Shown: positions 47,908-57,301, counted from the stretch's first letter. The stretch: 64,000 nt of DNA from Fidelibacterota bacterium (GCA_018674655.1 JABGZQ010000042.1:26316-90315), one strand, 5' to 3'. Program-made: numbers and translations. The notes: generated by a model from the letters alone, not told the origin.

Positions 47908-49188
47908 ATGAAACTTGAGTTACACTGGAAAATTATTATTGGGCTTGTTCTTGGCCTTTTCTTTGGCATTCTTGCTGCAGCAAATGGCTGGAGCGGATTT
48001 ACATCCAACTGGATTGCACCATTCGGTAAAATATTTATAAATCTGTTAAAATTGATTGCCGTACCACTGGTTTTATCTTCATTAATTACCGGAGTCGCTT
48101 CCCTTTCGGACTTAAAAAAATTGTCCCGAATTGGGGGTAAAACAATTACTATTTATATCGTGACCACCGCCGTCTCTGTCACCATCGGTTTAATCTCAGT
48201 AAATATTTTACAACCGGGCGATACCGTACCCGATGACATGAAAGTTAAACTGCAGGAAACATATCAATCGGCTGCATCGGGTAAATTAGAAGCGGCAGAT
48301 CAAGTGAAAGAAAGACGACCACTCCAGCCCGTGGTGGATATGGTTCCTAGTAATTTCTTCAGTTCAGCATCCAATAATCGAAATATGCTTCAAGTTGTAT
48401 TTGTGGCAATCATCATTGGGATTGCGCTAATTCAAATTCCAAAACAAAAGGCAAAACCCGTCCTCGAGTTTATGGAGGGCATCAACGATTTGGTCATTAA
48501 ACTGGTTGATAATATTATGTTCTTTGCACCCATTGGTGTATTTGCACTCATCGCCGACACCATTACTTCTGTCGCCGGGAATGATCTGAATAACGTCCTG
48601 GAATTGTTGGGGGCGCTGGGCTTTTATATGTTGGCAGTAATTATTGGTCTAATCATCCAGATGGGTTTTACATATACTGCCGTATTAAAAATCTTTTCGA
48701 AAATGTCCTTAAAAAAGTTTTACAAGGGAATTGCCCCTGCTCAGTTACTAGCATTCTCTACCAGTTCAAGTGGTGCAACATTGCCAGTCACAATGGAACG
48801 ATGTGAAGATGAATTAGGAGTATCTGAAGAAGTCTCCTCATTTGTACTTCCCCTCGGCGCTACCATTAACATGGATGGTACAGCCCTTTATCAAGCGGTT
48901 GCTGCTGTATTTATCGCCCAAACGTTGGGTATGGACCTTACCCTTGGCGCACAACTTACCATTGTACTCACAGCTGTTCTGGCATCAATCGGAACGGCTG
49001 CTGTACCAGGGGCAGGAATTATTATGCTAATTATTATCCTGGAAGCCATTGGAGTCCCCAGCGCAGGGATTGCTCTCATTTTAGGTGTAGATCGAATTTT
49101 AGACATGATGCGGACCGTAACTAACGTCACAGGAGATGCAAGCGTGGCTGTAGCTGTGGCGTCTAGCGAAGGTCAAATCTCTAAGTAA
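47908..49188 (+). CDS. Dicarboxylate/amino acid:cation symporter (DAACS)
   Basis: A 426-residue secondary transporter of the GltP/DctA/SdcS family. The helical hairpin motif AFSTSSSGATLPVTM (about residue 290) and NMDGTALYQAVAAVFIAQ (about 325) are diagnostic, as is RILDMMRTVTNVTGD near the end. It imports glutamate, aspartate or C4-dicarboxylates with Na+ or H+. Its substrate cannot be chosen from motifs alone. A perfect 10-bp hairpin follows the stop directly. Confidence 0.94.
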   Translation: MKLELHWKIIIGLVLGLFFGILAAANGWSGFTSNWIAPFGKIFINLLKLIAVPLVLSSLITGVASLSDLKKLSRIGGKTITIYIVTTAVSVTIGLISVNILQPGDTVPDDMKVKLQETYQSAASGKLEAADQVKERRPLQPVVDMVPSNFFSSASNNRNMLQVVFVAIIIGIALIQIPKQKAKPVLEFMEGINDLVIKLVDNIMFFAPIGVFALIADTITSVAGNDLNNVLELLGALGFYMLAVIIGLIIQMGFTYTAVLKIFSKMSLKKFYKGIAPAQLLAFSTSSSGATLPVTMERCEDELGVSEEVSSFVLPLGATINMDGTALYQAVAAVFIAQTLGMDLTLGAQLTIVLTAVLASIGTAAVPGAGIIMLIIILEAIGVPSAGIALILGVDRILDMMRTVTNVTGDASVAVAVASSEGQISK

Positions 49189-49189
49189 A

Positions 49190-49217
49190 ATATGTTTCAA
49201 CTATTCTTGAAACATAT
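49190..49217 (+). repeat. Perfect 10-bp hairpin after the DAACS gene
   Basis: ATATGTTTCA (49190-49199) pairs perfectly with TGAAACATAT (49208-49217), loop 8 bases. It has no T-run on the plus strand (AAAATAATT follows), but on the minus strand it is followed by TTTTA. It begins one base after the DAACS stop codon. It may protect the mRNA 3' end or terminate an antisense RNA weakly. Confidence 0.5.
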
Positions 49218-49255
49218 AAAATAATTCCTGTAAACTTAGAGAGCTATTTTAGAAT

Positions 49256-49432
49256 TCTTACTTCAGTCATTGAATTTCAGGATCTTCAAGAAATAATCCT
49301 TGAGATAATCTTCTGAAGTCAAAAAACAGGCCTTTTCTGTTTCGATTTATCGTAATGGGATGAAGGAAGTTTGCTGAAAGCAGAGACCTCTACCGTGAAT
49401 ACACGGATCCTGAAATCGGGTCTGAAGTAAGA
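49256..49432 (+). ncRNA. Candidate structured RNA (nested long inverted repeats)
   Basis: No coding frame is plausible here. TCTTACTTCAG (49256-49266) pairs with CTGAAGTAAGA (49422-49432), and ATTTCAGGATC (49274-49284) with GATCCTGAAAT (49406-49416), two perfect 11-bp helices separated by a 7/5-base internal loop. Inside are smaller hairpins: AAACAG-CTGTTT near 49323-49341 and CCGTG-AATA-CACGG near 49393-49406, which abuts the second helix. ACTTCAG may also pair with CTGAAGT at 49313-49319. A strong terminator follows at 49441-49468. The size and the long closing stem recall 6S RNA, but no known family is identified. The strand is a guess based on the terminator. Confidence 0.45.
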
Positions 49433-49436
49433 GCAT

Positions 49437-49468
49437 TAAAAAAACCCCTGAATATTCAGGGGTTTTTT
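49437..49468. terminator. Bidirectional intrinsic terminator
   Basis: CCCCTGAAT (49445-49453) pairs with ATTCAGGGG (49454-49462). The plus strand is followed by six T and the minus strand by seven. It ends the DAACS/candidate RNA unit in one direction and hflX in the other. The hflX stop codon lies in the T-run. Confidence 0.9.
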
Positions 49469-50738
49469 ATTTGAATAAGGATGACTGGATTTGATTAATT
49501 CGCCAACTGGCCCCTTTTATTTTTAATCGAACACCATCATCATCGTAGCTTCGTTCCAATACGTCTACCCCTTCTTGTGCCAAAGCCATATTTTTTGAAT
49601 CCTGATATGAAAACTGAAGGTCTACAATCTGAAAGTTTTCATCCATGATTTCCATTATTCTTTGGGAGAGTGAATCGATTCGCAGACTATTGAGGGCGGA
49701 TACATAAATACCTTCGGTATATTTTCTCTTTAAATAATTTATATGTTCTTCTGCTTCATTACGATCAATTTTATTTAACACAATTTGTATTGGATGGCGA
49801 TCCGCACCCAGTTCTTTTAACACACTAATTATGGTTTGATAATGGTCTTCTACTTGACTACTTGACGCATCTAAAACCAATAAAATTAAATCAGCATCAA
49901 CCACTTCTTTTAATGTACTCCTAAAACTTGCAACCAAATGATGCGGTAACTTTCGAACAAAACCCACGGTATCACTCAATAATATAGCGTGAGAACTATC
50001 CAACTCAACCGATCTTACCGTCGTATCCAATGTGGCAAATAGTTGATCCTGAATGAATACATCTGCACCGGAGATTGCTTTCATTAAAGTGGATTTACCT
50101 GCATTGGTATACCCCACCAATGCAACTTTAAATTGATTGCCGCGACGTTTGCTTTGGGTATCCCTTTCCCGTTCTATTTTACCCAACTCCTGTTTTAATT
50201 TTGAAATACGTGTTCGGATAAGGCGGCGATCCACCTCAATTTGAGTTTCTCCTGCCCCAGCACGTGTGCCAATACCACCCATTTGTCTCTCTAAATGGGT
50301 CCAAGCCCGGGTGAGTCTTGGCAACATATATTCTAATTGCGCCAACTCAACTTGAGTTTTTGCTTCTTTAGTTTGGGCATGCTGTTTAAAAATATCTAAT
50401 ATCAATCCGCTTCGATCAATCACTTTGACCTCTTCAGTAAGCTTGGTATAATTCTTAATCTGTCCCGGGCTCAATTCGTCATCAAATATTATAAGTGATA
50501 CACCTAATTCTTTCGCCTGGTTAATAATTTGTTCTGCCTTCCCAGATCCTATAAAAAATGACGGATTGATTCGTGACAATTTTTGGGTAATCTCTCCAAT
50601 AACTTTTGCACCAGCCGTTTGTGCCAATAGTCGTAATTCTTCTAAATGCTCATCTACCGTATTTTGATCCAATGTGCCATGGATGACCCCAACCAGCAAC
50701 GCTTTTTCTGTTTGTTTTATTTCTGGACTATCAATCAT
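49467..50738 (-). CDS. hflX: GTPase HflX
   Basis: A 423-residue GTPase. An N-terminal domain (KVIGEITQKLSRINPSFFIGSGKAEQI) is followed by a helical part (QMGGIGTRAGAGETQIEVDRR) and a G domain: GYTNAGKSTLMKAISGA (G1), SDTVGFVRKLPH (G3) and LNKID (G4). It splits or rescues stalled ribosomes during stress. It overlaps the upstream BatA-like gene by 4 bases. The stop codon overlaps the terminator. Confidence 0.96.
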   Translation of the reverse strand: MIDSPEIKQTEKALLVGVIHGTLDQNTVDEHLEELRLLAQTAGAKVIGEITQKLSRINPSFFIGSGKAEQIINQAKELGVSLIIFDDELSPGQIKNYTKLTEEVKVIDRSGLILDIFKQHAQTKEAKTQVELAQLEYMLPRLTRAWTHLERQMGGIGTRAGAGETQIEVDRRLIRTRISKLKQELGKIERERDTQSKRRGNQFKVALVGYTNAGKSTLMKAISGADVFIQDQLFATLDTTVRSVELDSSHAILLSDTVGFVRKLPHHLVASFRSTLKEVVDADLILLVLDASSSQVEDHYQTIISVLKELGADRHPIQIVLNKIDRNEAEEHINYLKRKYTEGIYVSALNSLRIDSLSQRIMEIMDENFQIVDLQFSYQDSKNMALAQEGVDVLERSYDDDGVRLKIKGASWRINQIQSSLFK

Positions 50739-52789
50739 GATTTCAATTTAATCGCTTCCGGTCTCATTCGACTTAAATAGGATTCCAACAACATAAAGGC
50801 AATGGCTATAATTAAAAATGTTCGCCATAATGCCCTGCCCTGTCTTTGGTTAATTATCATTTCATTTATATTTTTATCGGGATTTATCCATACGGCTCGG
50901 TTCTCTCCAATTATGGGAATCACTTCATCCGCCTGTGCACGCAAACTGGGTTTTTCAAATGGCGATAGTTTCGATGAAAATGCGGTATAAGACTCGTCTC
51001 CGGCGAAAACTTCATATGAACCCAATTCTTGGATTCTATCTATGATGAGTGCTTCACGATTATAATCGGGCACCAATAGGACTTTGTTCCCAGAAGGGGT
51101 AAGTAAAGACCATTGCGCATTGATAAGGTCTTTTTTAATCTTAATATACTTTTCCTGCCCCACTTCAACGATGGCTGTATTTATTTCGTTCGAAGCGGAT
51201 AATATAAGTAGTCGATGGATTAATGGGATAAGTATTCCCTTCATACTAAAGTCATTCCACCTCAGATCGAGTGGAGAGGAAAAAAAATATATTTGACTCC
51301 CGGTATGGGGAATCTCAATGAAAAATGGATCATTATTATTTAAAGATAAAATGCTTTTATGACCGACCCGATTTTCAATTCTATTATATTGATATACCTG
51401 AGGAAGTGCAGCGGAAACATCTCTCAAGTTCAACTCCTGTAAAATGGGGTTATCACGATCTGTCACATCTACAGAAAAATACGATTCTCCCGAAACTTGA
51501 ACATTCTCAATAAATTTGGGCAATTTTAAATTGGATTTTGTGATTTGGGTTAATCCTGCATAATTCTCACCTGAAAACCATAAAATGCTGCCACCCCCAC
51601 CCAGAAATCGTTTGATAGATTCAATAACAGATGGAGATAAATATTTTGGATCTTGAAGAATCAATATATCCGTTTCATCTAAATAAATTCGTTCAATCGT
51701 ATTCATCACTTTTAATTCAACATCCAAAAACCGATCTTTGCCACTAATGGATTCTAATACTGTTTTCAATAAAAATGTTTCATCCTGGGAATTCGCTATA
51801 ACTTTACATGTTATTTGCTCAGGAATGGTTAATTCAAATGTTTGAATATCGTCTAAAGAATAGTCATCCCTTGGTATGATTAATCTTCCCCGGATAACAC
51901 CGCTTTTTCCTGGATAAACCTGGAATAAAAATTCCTTACTTCGTTGCGGTTGAAAATGAGATACAATTTGGCCCACACGCTCTTTATTAAGGTACAGTTC
52001 AACCGGGACATTTCGCCTCTCTATTGGTCCCATATTATCAATTTTGGTATTGAGTTTTAATAAATGATTTGGAAGCTTAATCTGACTAACGGCAGATATA
52101 TTGGAGATTGAAACATTATCTACCAATGGTTCTTGTCCCAAAAGATAAAATTGCCAATCGGTAAATTCTGTACTAAAATTTGATGGGGGTGGTGTTGGAA
52201 AATCACTTAAAATATAACATTCTTTATTGACGGCTGGATTGGTTATTGATTTCAGGACAGAATCTGCCACAAACCATAATTTATCTCTACCAAAGGCCTG
52301 TGGAATATTCCAAATTGTGGGGTTAATCGTCATACCCTCTTCGATCACGCCATTATAAATTTGTTTTACAGGTGTGGTTTGATATACCTGAAGTTTGACC
52401 AACCCATTAAACCCAGCGATAATATTGGGTAAATCGATTTTAACTTTATCCAAATACGAATGACGATCCCTTGTGACGGACATGCTTGCTGAATTATCAA
52501 TAATTATGATTGCTGTAGATTCTTTTTCACTGGGTATCCATGGCGAATCATTTGTTAAAATTGGACCCGAAACCATTAGAACCAAAGCAGTGATAATGCC
52601 CATTCGAAGTGCGATTAAGAGCCATTGCCTGATTTTTAATTTTCTAATAGTTTCGTTTTCTAATGCTTGAATATGACGGATTGATGAAAAATCAACAGTT
52701 TTCGTCTGACGCAAACTAATTAAATGTATAATAAGTGGAAGAGATGTGGCAGCCAAACCCCATAAGATATTCGGAAATAAAAAAGACAT
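50735..52789 (-). CDS. BatA/VWA-domain membrane protein
   Basis: A 684-residue protein. The N-terminal two-helix BatA segment (LFPNILWGLAATSLPLIIHL, and LKIRQWLLIALRMGIITALVL) is followed by a VWA-like domain with IIIIDNSASMSV, a MIDAS-like DxSxS. A middle beta region and a glutamine-amidotransferase-like segment (PSVIESIKRFLGGGGSILWFSG) follow, and the C-terminus has a membrane helix near residue 665. Such proteins accompany MoxR/Bat systems, but no MoxR ATPase lies next to it. It shares overlaps with hflX and the kinase-like gene. Confidence 0.85.
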   Translation of the reverse strand: MSFLFPNILWGLAATSLPLIIHLISLRQTKTVDFSSIRHIQALENETIRKLKIRQWLLIALRMGIITALVLMVSGPILTNDSPWIPSEKESTAIIIIDNSASMSVTRDRHSYLDKVKIDLPNIIAGFNGLVKLQVYQTTPVKQIYNGVIEEGMTINPTIWNIPQAFGRDKLWFVADSVLKSITNPAVNKECYILSDFPTPPPSNFSTEFTDWQFYLLGQEPLVDNVSISNISAVSQIKLPNHLLKLNTKIDNMGPIERRNVPVELYLNKERVGQIVSHFQPQRSKEFLFQVYPGKSGVIRGRLIIPRDDYSLDDIQTFELTIPEQITCKVIANSQDETFLLKTVLESISGKDRFLDVELKVMNTIERIYLDETDILILQDPKYLSPSVIESIKRFLGGGGSILWFSGENYAGLTQITKSNLKLPKFIENVQVSGESYFSVDVTDRDNPILQELNLRDVSAALPQVYQYNRIENRVGHKSILSLNNNDPFFIEIPHTGSQIYFFSSPLDLRWNDFSMKGILIPLIHRLLILSASNEINTAIVEVGQEKYIKIKKDLINAQWSLLTPSGNKVLLVPDYNREALIIDRIQELGSYEVFAGDESYTAFSSKLSPFEKPSLRAQADEVIPIIGENRAVWINPDKNINEMIINQRQGRALWRTFLIIAIAFMLLESYLSRMRPEAIKLKS

Positions 52790-53373
52790 TAGATGGGCGT
52801 TGAAAACATCATCATGATTGCACCAGATCCTAACGGAATTTTGAAATTATCATCCAATGGGATAGGCATTATTTCCATAAGCATTGCGGCTAACGCGCCA
52901 CTTATAGATACGGTCAAAGGCAACGATGGAAAATTCCAAGCAATGATTAGACAAACAAATAAACCACCAAAAAAACCTTCCCATGATTTATCCCAAATTT
53001 TATGTTTTCCATATTGTCGGCCAATTAATCCCGCCGTTAAATCTCCGAGACTCATAAAAACAAGTGCAAGAATGGCCACAGGTTTCGAAAATAATATGAT
53101 TGAGACGACCGCCCCAATCAGTACCCAAGTTGCGCCGGTAAACTTGCCTTCTTGTTCATGCGTCCGAAGCATGCGATCAAAAAATAAATTAAATATAGAC
53201 CGAACCCACCCCACACTATGGCGCAAGATATCAACCAAAATGAATAAAATCGTAAAAACCGTTAATATTTTTACGATGGTCCACTTTTCAGGAAAAACAT
53301 AAACATACGCTATGGGAATCACCAGATTAAAAAGATGAATCAATTTTCTTATGTATTCGTTATTTGGTATCAT
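52789..53373 (-). CDS. Diacylglycerol/polyprenol kinase family protein
   Basis: A 194-residue membrane protein with about six helices. Family motifs: RKLIHLFNL at the start, FMSLGDLTAGLIGRQYGKHKIWDKSWEGFFGG (about residues 105-137), and PLDDNFKIPLGSG near the end. It belongs to the CTP-dependent dolichol/phytol/DAG kinase family (SEC59/DGK1/VTE5). The substrate here is unknown; a bacterial lipid alcohol such as undecaprenol is possible. Confidence 0.88.
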   Translation of the reverse strand: MIPNNEYIRKLIHLFNLVIPIAYVYVFPEKWTIVKILTVFTILFILVDILRHSVGWVRSIFNLFFDRMLRTHEQEGKFTGATWVLIGAVVSIILFSKPVAILALVFMSLGDLTAGLIGRQYGKHKIWDKSWEGFFGGLFVCLIIAWNFPSLPLTVSISGALAAMLMEIMPIPLDDNFKIPLGSGAIMMMFSTPI

Positions 53374-54131
53374 TTATCTTTAGATAGCTTGTCAAAAATA
53401 TCCTGCAAATCTAAAATGCTTACAACTAAATCCACTTGAGCGGCTTGATCTAAAACAGTTCCCGGTGCAATGGATTGGTCCAAAACCGTATACGGGACTA
53501 AATCTTCGTTTTGTTTATATGATATTTTTCCAATTTTTAAGCGTGCAAATGTCAGTGATTCTTTTGCTTTTTTCATACTCAACCCAAACAATTGAGGAAC
53601 TTGAAAAAAGTCCGGTGGCAATCCTTGACTGACAGTAATTTGCATACCAAGCCCTTTTTTAATATGATCTCCCGATTTAGGAAACTGCCATGCAACTGTT
53701 CCTTTTGGATAGTCAGGGTTGAATTCAGTATATACGGTGTCTACTCTTAGACCAATTTGTTGAAGAGATAGTTCTGCGCTTCTTCTCGATTGACCAACTA
53801 AATTGGGTACAATAATCATTTTTTCCGGTTTAGATATTTTCAATCGAATGGTTCGCCCTGGCTTTACTTTAGCACCTGCAATAGGATATTGATCTACAAC
53901 TGTTTGGGGGGCAACGTCAGCCGTATAAACCGTATCGTATACAACACCTTTATATCCTTCAGTTTCCAATTCTATTAGGGCCCTATTTAAACTTTTACCG
54001 GTTATATCTGTTACAATTAAAGTTTTGTCTTGGCGGACATAAGTTGGCATAATAAACCAGTCAAATATTAATATTATAGTTAGGGAGGCGATCCCAAATG
54101 CGAGTGAAAATTGTATAATTTTATTCATCAT
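53370..54131 (-). CDS. Membrane-anchored PASTA-domain protein without kinase
   Basis: The start is taken at MMNKIIQFSLAFG, whose ATG overlaps the rsmB stop; the longer frame begins inside rsmB. One N-terminal transmembrane helix is followed by three PASTA repeats, near residues 40-105, 106-172 and 175-245 (FQVPQLFGLSMKKAKE). PASTA domains bind peptidoglycan stems or lipid II. In many bacteria the rsmB neighbour is a Ser/Thr kinase with PASTA repeats; no kinase domain is present here. Envelope sensing is inferred. Confidence 0.88.
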   Translation of the reverse strand: MMNKIIQFSLAFGIASLTIILIFDWFIMPTYVRQDKTLIVTDITGKSLNRALIELETEGYKGVVYDTVYTADVAPQTVVDQYPIAGAKVKPGRTIRLKISKPEKMIIVPNLVGQSRRSAELSLQQIGLRVDTVYTEFNPDYPKGTVAWQFPKSGDHIKKGLGMQITVSQGLPPDFFQVPQLFGLSMKKAKESLTFARLKIGKISYKQNEDLVPYTVLDQSIAPGTVLDQAAQVDLVVSILDLQDIFDKLSKDK

Positions 54132-55434
54132 TATTTTTAATTCGAGCGGCAAACATACCATCCACTTTGTCTCGAGGTGGAAATGTTTCCAAACAGTTTT
54201 GTGTATTCAGCCAGGTATTGGGTACGAAGTCTTTTCCGGAATCAATACAGAAATTGTTGTTTAATTTAAGAAACCACTTTATCACATTCCAATTCTCTTC
54301 CTTCTCAAGCGAACAAGTGGCGTAGACCATAATGCCTCCGGGTTTTAAAAACTGCGCCATATGTGTTATAATCGCTTTTTGGATTGTAACCATGGATTCA
54401 ACATCTTCTTCCCGTCGCCGCCATCGAATGTCAGTACGTCTGCCTATTACGCCTGTGCCTGTACAAGGTGCATCAATCAAGATTCGATCAGCCATGGGAT
54501 AATTGTCCTCACTGGCATCTTTTTTCTTCCACTGAATTGGCCATTTTAATTCATGTGATCTTTTTTCTCCAATAAGCATTCGGGATTGGCTAATATCAGA
54601 AGAAAATATTTTGCCTTCGTTATTTATTTTTTCAACGATATAACCTGATTTTGTTCCCGGCGCGGCACAAACATCTAAAATAATATGGCCCGGTTTTGGA
54701 TCTAATAATTCAACCACAGCACCAGAAGCACGATCTTGAACATGGATATGTCCTTTCGAGAATAAATCACTTTTGATGATATTGCGAAAACCAGATTTTA
54801 CCCGAAAAAAACAGTCTGATTGTGGGCTTTGAGATATTTCAACATCTAATTCCGCCAATTGGCTTATAATTGATTCTTTCGACATCCCATTACAATTCAA
54901 ACGAATATCAATTGGGGAGAGGGTGTTAAAATATTCGCATAATTTGTTTGTATTATTCTCACCAAATTGATTTGTCCATTTATGGATAATCCATTCTGGG
55001 AATGAGGCCCACTCAGAAAGCGATTCGTTATTATTCTTTTGGTTGGGGTCAACACCAATGGTTTTTCGCATTAATGCATTCACCAATCCACTGAACTTTT
55101 TTCCTAATTCATTTTTGGTGAATTCTACCCAAGAATTCACCGCTGCATGTTGGGGAATTAAATCATCCAACACGGCTTCATAATATCCCAATCGCAATAT
55201 TAGGTGAACCGAAGGATGCAATTTATGTATCGGCTTATCTAAAAAACCATTGATCCAGTAATCCAACCGACCCTGCCATCGAACCACTTCATTTGTCAGA
55301 ACCAATGATCTCGATATATCCCGTTGCTGTAATTTATTATGTTTAAAATATTGGTCACGAACTGACTTTAATCGATTATTGGATCGATAATATTTTTTTA
55401 GAATTTGAAAAGCATGATCTCGAGCGTCCTTCAT
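54121..55434 (-). CDS. rsmB: 16S rRNA (cytosine-967 C5) methyltransferase
   Basis: A 437-residue protein with an N-terminal NusB-like domain (about 1-130) and an RsmB methyltransferase domain. ILDVCAAPGTKSGYI (SAM-binding), IDAPCTGTGVIGRRTD (motif IV with the general Cys) and VYATCSLEKEENW (motif VI with the catalytic Cys) are present. It methylates C967 of 16S rRNA. It is 2 bases downstream of fmt. Confidence 0.95.
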   Translation of the reverse strand: MKDARDHAFQILKKYYRSNNRLKSVRDQYFKHNKLQQRDISRSLVLTNEVVRWQGRLDYWINGFLDKPIHKLHPSVHLILRLGYYEAVLDDLIPQHAAVNSWVEFTKNELGKKFSGLVNALMRKTIGVDPNQKNNNESLSEWASFPEWIIHKWTNQFGENNTNKLCEYFNTLSPIDIRLNCNGMSKESIISQLAELDVEISQSPQSDCFFRVKSGFRNIIKSDLFSKGHIHVQDRASGAVVELLDPKPGHIILDVCAAPGTKSGYIVEKINNEGKIFSSDISQSRMLIGEKRSHELKWPIQWKKKDASEDNYPMADRILIDAPCTGTGVIGRRTDIRWRRREEDVESMVTIQKAIITHMAQFLKPGGIMVYATCSLEKEENWNVIKWFLKLNNNFCIDSGKDFVPNTWLNTQNCLETFPPRDKVDGMFAARIKNNDE

Positions 55435-55436
55435 TT

Positions 55437-56363
55437 TTAACCGATAGGGTTACCCAATGCCACATGGATTCCCCGTAAGCAATCTGCCATCGCCATTTTA
55501 CGTTTTCCTTCGAGATGTACTTCCAGAAGTTCTAATTGCCCGTCCTCACAAGAAATAGCCATTCTACTTTTATCTAATAATGAAACATGACCGGGTGGAA
55601 ATGAATGCGTTTCATTGATTATTTTTGTTCGTAATATTTTTATTCTTTTACCATTCATTAAAGTAAATGCGCCCGGAAAAGGAGATAATGCTCTGACTTT
55701 ATTATGAATTTTTTTCACTGAATAAGACCAATCTAACCGGCACATTTCTTTTGATATTTTTGGCGCAATCGATGCCAGGCTATCATTCTGTGACTTGGGC
55801 TCAATCTCTCCTTTTTCCAATAAATCTAAGGTATTGAGAATCAACCCTGCACCCCTTATGGCCATTTTGTCTGTGAGAGAACCACAATCATCTTCTTCAT
55901 CAATCTCAATTTTTTCCTGTAAAAGAATAGATCCTGTATCTACCTTTGGTTCAATCATAAAAGTTGTTATCCCAGTTTCCTTTTCGCCATTCAATAACGC
56001 ATGTTGGATAGGTGCCGCCCCTCTATATGCTGGCAATAATGATGTATGAATATTTACAGAACCATGAGTAGGGATATCTAAAAGCGCCTTTGGCAAGATC
56101 CTAAAAGCCACCAGAACAAATAAATCTGGGTTTAGGGCCTGTAATTTGGCCTGAAATGATTTATCGTTTAAAGAATTAGCAGGAATAAAATTGAGCGTTA
56201 ACTCTGTAGCCAATTTGCCCACTGCAGTATGCTTTAGTGAACGGCCTCGCCCCATGGGTTTGGGTGCATTGCTCACCACACCCAATATTTGATGATTGGA
56301 TTCATGGAGTGCAATCAGAATGGGAGTTGCAATCGCCGGATTGCCCATAAATACGATATTCAT
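55437..56363 (-). CDS. fmt: Methionyl-tRNA formyltransferase
   Basis: A 308-residue enzyme that formylates initiator Met-tRNA. The N-terminal formyltransferase fold has IVFMGNPAIATPIL and HTSLLPAYRGAAPIQHALLNGE with the conserved His/Asp region. The C-terminal OB-like tRNA-binding domain begins near residue 210 (KKIHNKVRALSPFPGAFT). Part of the standard def-fmt-rsmB order, 42 bases after def. Confidence 0.96.
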   Translation of the reverse strand: MNIVFMGNPAIATPILIALHESNHQILGVVSNAPKPMGRGRSLKHTAVGKLATELTLNFIPANSLNDKSFQAKLQALNPDLFVLVAFRILPKALLDIPTHGSVNIHTSLLPAYRGAAPIQHALLNGEKETGITTFMIEPKVDTGSILLQEKIEIDEEDDCGSLTDKMAIRGAGLILNTLDLLEKGEIEPKSQNDSLASIAPKISKEMCRLDWSYSVKKIHNKVRALSPFPGAFTLMNGKRIKILRTKIINETHSFPPGHVSLLDKSRMAISCEDGQLELLEVHLEGKRKMAMADCLRGIHVALGNPIG

Positions 56364-56405
56364 TGTCCCATTCCTCCAGAATAAATCACGGAAAATGGAC
56401 CAATA

Positions 56406-56948
56406 TTAAAGAACAAAAGCCTTTCGGGTCTTCGCGCGGGATGCAGCGCCTTCTGATATTCTTTTTAAATCTTTTTCCACAGTCATCTTAACCGTTTTTG
56501 TAACGCGGTCAACAATAAATACGCCCTTAAGATGATCAATTTCATGTTGAATCGCACGGGCCATTAATCCTTCCATTTCTTCAATATGCGCTGCGCCAGT
56601 TTCATCTTGGTATTTAATTTGAATAAACTCCGGGCGTTTCACTTCTAATCGAACATCTGGTATCGATAAACATCCTTCTTCAAACCAAGATTCTCCTCGA
56701 CTATCTACCATTTCACTATTAATAAATATATAAGCACGATCTTCCTCTTCTTCAATACCAGAAATATCTATAATGAAAAGGTTTAGATCAACACCAATTT
56801 GATTTGCAGCCAAGCCGATACCATTTTCTTCATACATGGTATCAAACATATCTTCAATTAAAGGGGATAAGTTATCAAAATCCTTTACAGGATTACATGC
56901 TTTCCGGAGTATGGGATCTCCATAATGAACGACTTCCCTTAATGCCAT
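56406..56948 (-). CDS. def: Peptide deformylase
   Basis: A 180-residue metalloprotease. All three family motifs are seen: GIGLAANQIG (about residue 43), EEGCLSIPD (about 90, Cys ligand) and QHEIDHLKG (about 132, two His ligands). It removes N-formyl from new proteins, partnering fmt. The C-terminus is Lys/Arg-rich. It overlaps the yajC stop by one base. Confidence 0.97.
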   Translation of the reverse strand: MALREVVHYGDPILRKACNPVKDFDNLSPLIEDMFDTMYEENGIGLAANQIGVDLNLFIIDISGIEEEEDRAYIFINSEMVDSRGESWFEEGCLSIPDVRLEVKRPEFIQIKYQDETGAAHIEEMEGLMARAIQHEIDHLKGVFIVDRVTKTVKMTVEKDLKRISEGAASRAKTRKAFVL

Positions 56949-57301
56949 TAATTCTGGGTCTCAATCATTTCTGTATCAGAATCCTCGACCGAGTCTACTT
57001 GTCCCGCAATCGCTGACCTATTAATCGTCATATTCGTGTTTTTATCTACTTTAAGAATAATGGACTTTTTTTCTTTTCCTTTAAATCCAGCAATCGTGCC
57101 ATGAATACCACCAATCGTTACGATATGGTTTCCTTTTTTTAGGTCTTCCAACATTTTTTGTTTTTCTTTTTGACGCTTAGCTTGAGGACGAATCATCAAT
57201 AAGTAAATAATAACCAATATAATGACCATGGGTAAAAAAGTTAAAAAGCCACCACCACCTTGGGCACCTTGCCCGCCTGCAAATAATTGTATGAAATTCA
57301 A
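56948..57301 (-). CDS. yajC: Preprotein translocase subunit YajC
   Basis: A 117-residue protein with one N-terminal helix (FLTFLPMVIILVIIYLLMI) and then the typical RPQAKRQKEKQKMLEDLKKGNHIVTIGGIHG. It accompanies SecDF at the Sec translocon; secD and secF are not adjacent. The operon continues yajC-def-fmt-rsmB. Confidence 0.95.
   Translation of the reverse strand: MNFIQLFAGGQGAQGGGGFLTFLPMVIILVIIYLLMIRPQAKRQKEKQKMLEDLKKGNHIVTIGGIHGTIAGFKGKEKKSIILKVDKNTNMTINRSAIAGQVDSVEDSDTEMIETQN

Noticed and set aside
49256..49432. Integron attC site or RNase P/tmRNA/SRP RNA
   Set aside because: No GTTRRRY/RYYYAAC boxes, and no recognisable conserved core of these RNAs.
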